The notes under the pieces are model-generated. The model was not told where the DNA came from, did not search any database, and was given only the letters and a program-made list of their open reading frames with translations. Source: Punica granatum (taxonomy: Eukaryota > Streptophyta > Magnoliopsida > Myrtales > Lythraceae). Taken from it: a DNA stretch of 64,000 nt. This document shows positions 1 to 9,978 of the stretch, in pieces; the stretch's first letter is position 1, and each line of letters starts with the position of its first letter. Where the stretch lies: assembly GCF_007655135.1 (NCBI RefSeq), contig NC_045129.1:16528274-16592273 (forward strand), written 5' to 3'. Both the position numbers and the translations under genes were made by a program.

Positions 1-41
1 TTTTTTTTAAAAAAAAGAGAGAGAAAAGGACAAAGGGGCAG

Positions 42-77
42 GGTCGGTCAGAGCCGGTTAGACGGCTCTGACCGACC
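42..77. repeat. Perfect 15-bp inverted repeat (hairpin)
   Basis: The arms GGTCGGTCAGAGCCG (42-56) and CGGCTCTGACCGACC (63-77) are exact reverse complements separated by a 6-base loop. It is GC-rich inside A- and T-rich surroundings. It lies in the LTR fragment that begins the window; role unknown. Confidence 0.9.
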
Positions 78-1397
78 GTTTTGAATTAAAAAAAAAGAGT
101 CAAAATCCGGGGCAACGGTCAACTCCTGACCACTGCCCCCCCTCCCCCCGATTTTTCGTCCTTTTCCTCCCTTCTTCCTCTCTTCCCTCCTTCTCTTTCC
201 CGTTTTCTTGATGAACCGGAAGGAAATAAAAACAAAAAAAAAACCCTAACCCTAGCTCGGGCTCTCTCTCTTTTCTCTCTCGGTTTGGTTCCTCCACGAC
301 TCTCTCTAGCTCTCGCGAAGAAAACACCTTCGAAACTCTAGCCGCCACACTCTCCTCTCTTCTTTTCTTCTTCTTTGGGGGGAGAACAAAGGAAGAAAAT
401 AAATACCGATCGAAAAAAACCCTAGAGGCTCTCTCTCGCTCTCTCTCGGATTTTCCCGGAAAATCCCAAAAAACCACAGCTTGACTACGGCGAATTCTCG
501 AAGCTCACTCGGATCCCCGCCAGGAGCTCGCCTGAAAATCCAAAGAAAACCCTAAACTCCTCTACCCACTCTATCCTGGGAAACTCACGGCCGGGGCTCG
601 ATTTTTTTTCGGACAACACACACTCTCCTTCAGCTCACCGATTCTCCCGAAAGAAAAAACTCTCAGCTCACACACTCTCGTAAAAAACCCGGAGCTCGAA
701 CTCGAACCGGGACCCCACAGCTCGCCCACTTTCTTTGGACGGGAGACCCTCGGTTCGTGACCTCCGAGCTCGTCCCGCAGCTCGCCACCCCACAACTCAC
801 TCTCCCGATTTTCCCTCACCTTGGCTCCCTCAGCTCACCGAACCCTTAGCTCGACCGACTCCCCCTCTGGACGATCCTCACGCACGGCCCGCAACCACCC
901 GAATCGCATTTGCTCCTCTTTGGTTTCCCCGCTTGACATTAACCGGATCGGTTCATTTTTTTTCGGGCCGTAAGGGCAAAGTTCGTGTCGGTCCGTGTCC
1001 AGCAGTGCAGCCTGTGTCCAGCAGCAGCCCAACCCGGTCCAGCGGTAGCTCAGTCGGCCCAGCTCGCGTCGGCCCAGCCCAGCCCAGCCCAGTCCGGCCC
1101 AGTTCGCAATCCATTCGCTAGGCCCAGCAGCAGCCCGTTTGGCCCACTCGGCCCCCGCTGAAGCTCGGCCCAGGCAGTCCGGCCCAACTCGTCCAACATT
1201 TTAAATTTTTTTCTTATTTACAGAATCACCCCTCAACTTCCCGAACTAGGTAAATTCTTAACTTAGTGGCATGTTTAGGGCTCTATTTCTGAATGTTTAT
1301 GTTTGCTTGGATGAATATGATGTGAAATGAGCGTTATTGGGTTGCGTGGATGATTGGACTTGTCTCGAACTCGATTTTACGAACTTTTCATTTTGTC

Positions 1398-2010
1398 TCA
1401 TTTCAGTCCAGAGGACGCATTTTTATTTTTTTAGATCTGCCCCAAATTTTAAAATTCTTTTCAGCCAAGTCCCAGTCATTTTTACCATTTCCCATTTAGT
1501 CCTTGAATTTTCCAGAATTTTTCAAGCATCCCAAGAAACTTTTCAAGTTGTTTCAGTTTAGTCCCGGGGCCATTTTCACCTTTTTTCAGATCTGCCCCGA
1601 ATTTTAAAATTATTCCTAGTTAAGTCTCGGCCATTTTTAATATTTCCCAATCAGTCCTCTAATTTTCCAGAATTCTCTAACCAATCCTTAAAACTTTTCA
1701 TGTCGTTTCAGTTGAGTCCCGGGGCTATTTTCCACCCTTTTCAGATCTGCCCCGAATTTTAAATTCGTTTCAGTCGAGTCCCGACCATTTTCAGCACGTT
1801 CCAATCGGTCCCTGAATTTTTCAGGATCTTTAAATCAGTTTCGGAAACTTTTAAAGTTGTTTCAGTTCGGTCCAGGGAGCATTCTTCACTTTTCAGATCA
1901 GTCCAAATTTTTAAATTCGTATCAAACTAGCCCTGGGATATTTTCAGTAATTCTTACACAGTCCCCATTTTTCCAGAATTTTCAAGTCAGTCTCCTGAAA
2001 CTTTATCCAA
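1398..2010 (+). repeat. Degenerate tandem repeat, period about 155 bp
   Basis: Units start near 1398, 1551, 1705 and 1861. Each opens with a TTTCAG(T)TNAGTCC-like phrase, continues with a CAGATCTGCCCC-like phrase and ends with a TTTCCAGAAT-like phrase; a further decayed unit follows to about 2100. The array is pyrimidine-rich and contains TTTCAG or TTCCAG many times. It is private to this LTR copy within the window. Confidence 0.75.
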
Positions 2011-3547
2011 ATTTTCAAAGCAGTCCCTATTCTTTAAAATTGTTCAGATCAGTCCCTGGGCATTTTTCCAAAGGTATCCAATCCTTTCCTACTCGGATCC
2101 CCGACTGACAACGTATGTGCCCCTTGTTTAATTATTTTGTTTCTGTAATTAGATGTATACAACATGACGATGTGTGTTCTTGCATGATTTTTCACTTCCA
2201 TGAGTCGGTGCCGTTTTATTGATTCCATTAATATTGTGTTTGTGTATGTTTGTATGTGTTTATCGCGACCATGGCGGCACCGATTGTGTAAAATACGTAT
2301 GTTTATCGTGCTTGACGTGATGATCTGCTCTTGATCCGTGTTTTAAATGTTTTATTTCATTGTTTAATTCGAAACCTCACACAAATCAGTTTAATCATGT
2401 AAACTCGGCTTAAAATCAATTTTTTCAAGACGGTCGGAAATTAGAGTTTATCGGGCGGCCCACTAATGGTCATTCCAACGGCTCGAAATCCATAAATTAA
2501 AGTATTCGGCAAATTTTAATCAACTTAAAATTCCACACACAAGACGATCGGGATGCTAAACTTGACTAAATAAACCACATGACTTCTTTTAAATGAATTG
2601 CACGAATTGATTAATAATTTGTAATCGCGTCAACAGTTCAAGAACTGTCGGTCATGCCCTTTTAAAATTCACAATTTCAAGAGTACCGAGATGCGTACCA
2701 CGTAATCTTGATTTTCCATGTACACACATATTTCTCGATTCAAGGGCATGACTACCGATTCTTATCCTGCCGTCATCCTAGCGTAGGTTTGTTTTTAGAA
2801 TGGGTCAAAACACGGGAAAACATATCAATCACAAACTCGGCTTAATTAAACACGGGCAAATAGTTAAGTAAAAGGGTTAGGTTTTGGGTTTCAGGCAAAA
2901 ACACTATTGTCACAATATAGGAAATTCTAAAAACAACACACACATCCGAGACTCGATTACAAACGTTGTGTTTGTCGGGTCCACAAAAAAATAATGCCGA
3001 ATGCCACATCCCCTCTCCATCACCCATTCGTTTGCTTTAGGGTAGGATTTGTGTGCCAAGATACCCCGGTTAATAATTGGTTAACTCACGTAAATTCGGC
3101 AACAACAAAACCCCATTGTTTGATTATTTATGCTTACTTATTACATTTCTGCACTTATTTGTTATGCGGGTCGAGTTCGATCCTTTAGGACATGATTCAC
3201 ATGGGGTCCAACCCCCCAATCGTAGATTACGGGATCTAATCCCCTAAACACTGAGTGCGCATCTTAATTTCAGTTTCAGTCTTTTCAAACCACACGGTGA
3301 GCACGAGTGGAATAATGACCGAACATGAACCAATCGGGATTCAATTGTTGTAATTTTTATTTATTTGAGAGGACAATGTAAGGATTTATATTGTACATTT
3401 ATTCATGTAAGAATCCCGGTCGGAGAGTGGACGGTTGGAGTGTTCCTTTGAATTTACAGTGTCAAAACGCGTAAGATGAGCGGAACTTAATTAAGCGGTA
3501 ATTAAATTAAAATGGCAAGCCTAGACAAGCTAGAGTACTAATAGGGC

Positions 3548-3568
3548 ATGCGAGATATAGACTCACAT
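3548..3568 (+). other. Conserved LTR-end hairpin 1 (covarying copy)
   Basis: The arms are ATGCGAG and CTCACAT around the loop ATATAGA. Six of seven positions pair. Compared with the common form (GTGCGGG with CCCGCAC), two pairs changed from G-C to A-T on both sides. The equivalent hairpins are at 15819, 18871, 23183, 33661, 45016, 54921 and 60952. Confidence 0.7.
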
Positions 3569-3669
3569 GTAACAGAACCCCCGAATTCGGAACCTCGGGT
3601 TTCGCAGACCATATGCCTTAACAATTAGGTGTACCCCGTACCCCTAGACTCGAGTAACTTGTCGGCCCT

Positions 3670-3683
3670 CGACCTTCGGGTCG
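3670..3683 (+). other. Conserved LTR-end hairpin 2 (TTCG loop)
   Basis: The stem CGACC/GGTCG closes a TTCG loop, the stable C(UUCG)G tetraloop form if transcribed. It lies about 100 bases downstream of hairpin 1 and about 130 bases before the LTR end. Equivalent positions in other copies are listed in the findings. Confidence 0.65.
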
Positions 3684-3813
3684 TAAAATGGCAAGTAGCG
3701 ACTCCTTCTCACGTGCGTCCGCCGCGAGTCCCCGGGAAGGTGGACACTCCCAAGCCGCGTTGCATAGGCGCGCACACGCGTGCCCCGACGAGATTAAAAT
3801 TCGGGTGCGCACA

Positions 3814-5232
3814 GATATATTTTGTTTTCTAGTTTAGCTAGCTGCTTGGGCAGTACGAATTTCATTACTTTATGTTGCTTATTTCCTTAGAATGAGGCAG
3901 AGATATGCTTCTTAGGATTTTCTAGGTCCGGCCTCTAAGAGTAGACGATGCCATTCATTGTAAACTCCCTTCGACACATCAATAAAAACACACTTATCTT
4001 TTCTATCCTTACTTTTATCACATCATATCTATTTTTCCCGCACCATTACATACCATACACTAAACCGTTTTCCGAAGCAACCCTATCGACCTTCCGGGGT
4101 CTTCCAATTAACTATTCGTCGGTCACGGCTAATTTGAATTCCGGGTCGAATTAGTCGCCGAGCTATGGTTTCGGCCTTTAGCTCAATTCTTTCGGCTATC
4201 CATAGCCGAAACTCGCTAGTTGACGGGCCTCTTTGGACAGTAACTCGCTAGCTACGAGGTCGGCTTCCAGGCCATCTCCTTTACAGAGTCCAGTTACACA
4301 ATCATGTGCACATTGGGAGAATCAAAGCGGCATTTTCCTCGTGGCCAGGACATCGTTTGCAACTCATCCAACGGTCGAGCACCCCGACCTACTCATCTTT
4401 GAGGAAACCCACCCGCCGGCTAATCCTTCGGACTTCGAGTTTCGAGGTGAGGATGGCTGGTGGTTCCACCATCTCAATATCTTGGGACTGTACTCTAGCA
4501 CGCCTGACATATTAACCGCCAATCGCGTGTGCTGGAGAGTTCCCACTGAACATTTCAGGTAGAACAACTCTTTTTCTTTAAATCATGATTCATGATCTAA
4601 ACCTACACGGTAATTACCTAATTACCGTGTGGGTTTAATGTTTGAAATTCATTTCATAAGATGAGATCAATGGGCATATTAGCAAAGTTATAACTCTTGC
4701 AGTAAATGAGAATAACGCCCTATTGAATAAAAATATTCGTGTGTGCGCCAAAATATAGCCAATGCATGTTAGGAAAAGCGCACGTAACCAAATAAAACTT
4801 GCATGCATGTTACATGCTTATAAGAAGTGTCGATAAGACGGAATCTAAGATATCCTATAAAACCATCCATTTGAAAAAAAAGAAAAAGAAAAAAGAATTG
4901 AGTGGATTTCGTCATATATATGTCAAAAATAATATATATCTCGCCAAATCCAAATTAAAAATTAAGAGGAAACAATATCTTCTAGTTATCATAGGGTCTA
5001 ATGTTTGGGATTATATTTATTTAGTTTATACATGAGAGGATTAAGGGGATATTAGGCAGTAAAAACTAGCGTTTCGGCATTAATGAAAAATAGGTTATTT
5101 TCTATATAAGTAATCAATAAATCGATAAATCCAATACTTATCTCCCAAAGCATCGTGGGATAGTCAAAAATGTAGCCAATGCATGTTAGATAGGTGGGAC
5201 AATTGTTGCAAGATAGATCCAAGATATCCTAC
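3814..5232. other. Host intergenic DNA, no supported gene
   Basis: This stretch lies between the LTR end and the BURP pseudogene. A 109-codon open frame at 4233-4562 shows no motif I recognise and no coding support. The right half holds one copy of a promoter-like direct repeat (4752-4872). Confidence 0.5.
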
Positions 5233-5255
5233 TATAAATTGAACCATTCATTAGG
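4752..5255 (+). repeat. Diverged direct repeat, promoter-like
   Basis: Copy 1 (4752-4872) and copy 2 (5168-5255) share TAGCCAATGCATGTTAG at the start and AAGATATCCT followed by a TATAAA-type box and a CCATTCATT-like phrase at the end. Copy 2 sits directly upstream of the start codon of the BURP pseudogene. The CCAAT-like and TATA-like phrases suggest a duplicated promoter segment; this is inference. Confidence 0.55.
5233..5239 (+). promoter_or_regulatory. TATA box of the BURP pseudogene
   Basis: TATAAAT lies 108 bases upstream of the ATG at 5347, with a CCAAT-like phrase further upstream at about 5175. The spacing fits a plant promoter. The gene it served is now broken. Confidence 0.5.
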
Positions 5256-5346
5256 GATATTTCCTTATTCTCCTCTAATAATACTTCTCCGTCTGGCCAA
5301 TCTTCACTTCGCTTAAGGTTTTTCCCGTGTGCGCCACCCTCGAATT

Positions 5347-8019
5347 ATGGAGTCGAATCTCGTTGTGTTTCTTTCTATTTTAGCTGCAAGTCTTAGCCTT
5401 TTACATATATATTTATGTACTTCTCTTATTATATTTGGGACTGGACGGTCGAATTGATTTGTTGTTATTGCAATGAATGGAACGGCTAACTTATCAACCA
5501 ATTGAGTAATGGAATACTACAACGCAGCTGCACAGTGGCTCTTCTAAAATCAAGAGGTTTTGAATTCAATTTTTTTAGAAATTTTTTTTCATTAAGTCCA
5601 TAGACCTCCCCTCGACTGGAAGAAGACGTATCAAACACTTGACGTAAGTCTGACAGCTAACTACAGTAACATATTTATGAAGCTAACTCGACATGAAATA
5701 AAGTAAGGTTAAGAGAGAATTTGTATACCACATCGTGAGATGAGACTCCGGAAATTCTATAGCGTAATCGATAAAATTGGTTGTACCATACAATCACGTC
5801 AATTACTAAATATGTGAGTAAAAAAGTTAAGTATTCTACTAAGAAATTGAGTAAAGTCTTTCGAATTATTTTAAAAATTATATAACTTATTTCGAAATAT
5901 GTGTAATTTACTTTGGAATCTGTGTAAATTTACTTCTTTTATTAATAATTTACTTTATTTACTAGTAACTTACTAGAAATTCAAGTAACTCACTATAAAT
6001 TGATGTTAACTTATTTTGATTGTAGAGTACAACTGATTGCACTAGAGACCTTCCCAGTGAGACACTGGTCTGGTTCTAAATTTACAAAAAACCTGCTCCC
6101 GCTTCTTATAGTAAGTATCAAATCTTAGTTATGATATGATATGATATGATATGTTTTTTTCATAGGTTGGAGAAACTCTTTTTGATGAATAGGTTGCAGA
6201 CACATTAAAACAAAATGATATGCAAAATTGAGAGATTACCTAGACAATATATTATGCCATATAACATGCATATATATATATATATATATATATGACATAA
6301 CATTTTCTTTTATAAGCTAGTAGCCTTAGTTGCATGTCAACTATATGTATTACGTTCATTACTATTCCAGTTCCATTACAAAAACTTTATTCTTTCTGGA
6401 TAATTTACACGCATGCATGCATGCATCCATTATTTTATTTTTACATTGGTTAATAATAGAATAAAGAATCTATATATTTCAATATTTTAATACGGATATA
6501 ATTAATTCATCGAATGAATTAAAGGAAAATAACCTGGTTCGATCGCAGATCTGATCAGGGGTACATTAATATATAGTTATGCGTGGATGGAATGAATTTT
6601 TCAGGTGGCAATTTGGGCCGCTCAAGCATCTCCTCCGCCTCACCTATAAGGAAATCGGAACTGCCAAACACTCCAATGCCGAAAGCCATCAGAGGCATTC
6701 TATCAACTGGTGAACTTCCACAATTCAAATTACTTTTGAATCGCTACCCCAATATATATATATATTTGAATCTTATTGATAATAAATTGTGGAAAACACG
6801 ATTTTGGCTAGGGTTGTTGCATGAGATCGCAGTATGGCCCCGCCGCCCCATTACCTCTATGTCATGTCGCTTGAGGCGATGGCGGTCAGCTTAGGAACAT
6901 TGAAAATTATGGTCCCCCATAGAATTGAACTTTCGCAAAATGAATTGCACGATTAATATATAACTAGCGGAAAAACTGAGTTGATAATATTTTCACGATA
7001 GTCAATATTGTTTTCGGCCAAAATCAAATCGAGCAGATAATACCCTTTCAAGTAGACGCTTTTCATTAACCCTCAATTCCATATATTACAGTTTTCACGT
7101 GTGCATCTAATAAGCAAAAGTTTGTTGAACAGTCAACTAGTGCAATAATAATTGAATTACCGAAATTTAATTACTCAGTTTTACGAATTCATACAAATAA
7201 TTGGAATAATTGCGATTTAGGTCTGAGCACCGATGATGAGAAAATACCGGTACTAGGCCGTGAGAATAAGGTGTACACGGCGGTGGGGACTAGGGTTAGC
7301 GATGATGAAGATTGGTCTCTGTATTTTGGGGAGAACGACCTGCGTCCGGGGAAGAAGATGAACTTGCGCTTCATAAAGACCACAAACCCCACCAGCTTCT
7401 TGCTGTGAAAGGTGGTCGAATCGATGCCCTTCTCACCGAGGAGGTTGTCAGATATCTTCCCTAACTGTTCAGTGAAGCTCGGGTCAGCAGAAGCTGCGCA
7501 GATCAGTAATACCTTAGATAGGTGCATGGGGCCCGGCAGGATCGGTTTGGAGGAAAAGTCTTGCACGGCCTCGCTCGAATCCATGGTCGACTTCACCACG
7601 ACTAGGCTCGGGAATAACCTCCAGACCTTCAACTCGGAGGTGAAGGAGCAGGCCGGGAAGTAGGAATACACCATCCAGTCTGGAATCAAGAAGCTAGAGG
7701 GCGACAAGTTCGTTTTTTGCCACTAGCTTCACGACCCGTACGCGGTCTTCTACTGCCACTCGTTCAAGGCCACCGAGGCTTACGCTGCCAGGGTTCCTTT
7801 CAAGGGTTCAGACGGAATGATAGCGAGCCACTGGCGGTCTGCCATACCGATACCACCGAGTGGGATCCGAACTACCATCCTCTCAAAATGCTCAACATCA
7901 AGCCTGGAACTATCCACTTGTGCCATTTTCTGGCTCAGGACTCCATCGTGTACAACCCCAGGGCCTACGTCCAGCTAGTAGTAATCTCATGGACGGTTTC
8001 TTACAACGGTGGAAGCTAA
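5347..8019 (+). pseudogene. BURP-domain protein pseudogene (RD22-type)
   Basis: BURP proteins are plant-specific secreted, cell-wall-associated proteins, several of them stress- or seed-related; their biochemistry is poorly known. Three parts are visible. At 5347 a short frame, MESNLVVFLSILAASLSLL, looks like the signal-peptide exon. Near 6640-6715 the family motif LPNTPMPKAI appears after a probable acceptor TTTTTCAG at about 6604; the preceding Y-W-K-S motif is frameshifted. From about 7214 to 8019 lies the BURP domain: YFGENDLRPGKKM, the DPYAVFYCHSF region, then AVCHTDTTEWDPN and IKPGTIHLCHF, which supply CH repeats typical of the domain. Stops occur at 7406-7408, 7661-7663 and 7724-7726, and a frameshift near 7825 moves the last part to another frame. 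The intron between the signal-peptide exon and the LPNTP exon would be about 1.2 kb. With at least three stops and two frameshifts it cannot encode a normal product. Confidence 0.85.
6131..6426. repeat. Three simple repeats in the BURP intron
   Basis: An ATGAT pentamer run lies at 6131-6153, a (TA)n run at about 6270-6293, and a GCAT tetramer run at 6411-6426. All fall in the presumed first intron. Confidence 0.85.
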
Positions 8020-8253
8020 TGTTACGTTTGGTTTCATAGTAGAATTTTAAAATCAGATTTTAATTTTAAAAAAGAGTGGTATAAATGGGGCCCACCCTTT
8101 GATTTTGTATGAGTTATGTTGTTTTGTTGTGGAAAAAAAAGTGGTATAAATGGAGCCCACTTTTTGACTTTGTATGAGTTATTTTGTTTTGTAGTGGGTA
8201 AAGTTAAATTAGAATTGTGATTCTAAAATAACACTATCAAACCAAACAAGGCC
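8020..8253. mobile_element. Tourist-like (PIF/Harbinger) MITE, TSD TAA
   Basis: The 234-bp element has related ends: TGTTACGTTTGGTTTCATAG on the left, and the reverse complement of the right end reads GGCCTTGTTTGGTTTGATAG. It is flanked by TAA at 8017-8019 and 8254-8256, the target type of PIF/Harbinger elements. Inside, a segment of about 60 bp (GTGGTATAAATGG...) occurs twice in tandem. It has no coding capacity. The left TAA is also the last codon of the BURP pseudogene frame. Confidence 0.75.
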
Positions 8254-8256
8254 TAA

Positions 8257-8398
8257 GAATGCCTTCTTGTTGAATAAATAAAAAGTTTGCCGTTGGTTTG
8301 CCGCCTTTCTTTTTTCTCTTTTCTTATGTGCACCAGTCAAATGAGTCTCGATTGATTCAGATTCAAACTAAATTAACTCACTAAAGAGTAAAACTTTT
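8257..8398. other. Short host spacer
   Basis: 142 bases between the MITE and the solo LTR. Nothing is recognised. Its last five bases, ctttt, are the left target-site copy of the solo LTR. Confidence 0.6.
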
Positions 8399-9971
8399 TG
8401 TTAGCACCCCATTTTAGCCCACTGGCTCCAACAGAAGACACTCGACCGAAGCTCGGGTCACTATTCACGATCAGACCGACGGAGGCGAACACGTGGGCAC
8501 GGGGACATGGACTACAAAATAGAGGCAGGGACCACCAGGAAGACACATAGGGCAATCAGAAAAGCAGACGAGCAGCGAACCCCAAAACGGCAGAAGCCGA
8601 CACTATGGCACTATTCATCACTGGATCACCGCAGCGCCAGAAGGTATCCAATATGAGACTCTAAAAATCTCTCTTGGTACCAAAATGACCAATGGTGCCT
8701 CCGAGCACATTTCAAAAGTCTCCTGCTTAAGCCGGGGCACTTCCAAACATTCGTAGATGCCTTCCTAACGGGGTCCCGGGATGCCCGATCCACAAATAGA
8801 TAAATGGCACTCGGAAACAGGCCTACACACACTCAAGGGTCACCAGGACCAGGGAACATGTTTCAGACTACTTTTCAGAACTCATCTTGATCTTCCGAGT
8901 GGATCATGACCCAGGAAAAATGGGTCATTTCTACATAAAAACATAGCCGGAGACCCTTTTAACAAATCATCAGTGCACGAAATCTATGCCAATCAATCCC
9001 AAGGACCTCAAGGGCTTGGGAAATAAACTCTGATTGGATTGCACAATCCATTTAGGTTTCCTGAATATCATTCCGGCAACAAAAGGGCTCCATTCACGCA
9101 GAATCTTGCACTCAGAGCTTATTCGGGGAAATGTTGACGTCCGAGCTTTGCACCACCCACTCCCAACAACCCCTAGGGCCTGAGAAACCATTTCGGCTCG
9201 AACCAAGCAAACCATGTTGGTCTCCCGAGTGACATTTCAATGTTCACGAATGCCTCCTAGCAAACCTTCGGGACTCGTTTTTGACAAACGGAGATCGCAA
9301 TGGTCTCCGAACACATCAGAACACTTGAAAAACACTGAGAGAGCCCCGTTCGCAGATTCCTAGGACGACTCCGGTTAGCGATCTCCAGCCGAGGTCGGCA
9401 AGTCAACCGTTCTGCCCAAAACACAAAACACATCGATACGAGTAATACAGCACGCAGAGACGCGAATGTGCGACAGAAACAGACAACTTTACTCAGATCA
9501 TCCAAACGGAGCGAAACCGGCTTTCGAGTCCCTAGGCCACCCGAACATTCCCTCACGTGAAACATGTCAATATTAGGCTCATTAAAATCGTATATACACG
9601 TACATTGATAATTCGTCGTTCAAATGAGCCACGAAAATCAAACGCGTGACCAATCGAGCCTCGAGCTTCTTTCGGCTTTCTTCCTAACCAAGTGGGACCC
9701 CCAAGCTAGCCAAGCCCAGCCAAGTCAAGCCGAGCCACGAGCCATGGCTCTCCTCTGAGGGCAAGCCAAATGAACCTCCTCCATTCAATTCAAAATATCT
9801 CTTACACCTCTCCCATCCATCCTTCCATCCATCAACTCTCATTTCCCTTCTCTTCCTTTCCCCACACTCTACCTTGACATTTCCCCTCTCTAATCCTCAT
9901 TCAAATTTTGGCAGCCACCTAACCTCCCATTAAGCATGCTTAACTTCGCTTAATTGCATCATTAGAGCCTC

Positions 9972-9978
9972 CTATAAG
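9972..9978 (+). promoter_or_regulatory. Putative LTR TATA box (solo LTR)
   Basis: CTATAAG lies at the position of the TATATATT boxes in the related LTRs, about 1.57 kb into the LTR. A CT-rich stretch (TCTCTCTC near 10020) follows, as in the other copies. Confidence 0.45.

Larger units (their letters stand above)
1..3813 (+). mobile_element. 3' part of a long LTR (Tat/Ogre-like, subfamily B)
   Basis: This is the distal part of a very long LTR whose beginning lies left of the window. It shares ordered blocks with the complete solo LTR at 8399-16089: the block with the AGGTA motif near 1249, the block around 2200-2280 (compare 11280-11370), the block around 2400-2700 (compare 11640-11900), and the terminal block at 3550-3813. 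It ends in GGGTGCGCACA at 3813, the same terminus as the solo LTR. The 5 bases after the end are gatat, a probable target-site duplication whose partner is out of view. The part 1-1200 is rich in CTC and CCGA runs, and the part 1398-2100 is a degenerate tandem array not seen in the other copies. No protein-coding function is supported here. Confidence 0.8.

Noticed and set aside
240..256. AAACCCTAACCCTAGC telomere-like motif
   Set aside because: Only about two units, and short telo-box motifs are common in plant leaders and promoters. Not evidence of a telomere.
4233..4562. 109-codon frame in host DNA
   Set aside because: No motif, homologue memory or promoter support; overlapping frames on both strands are as long.
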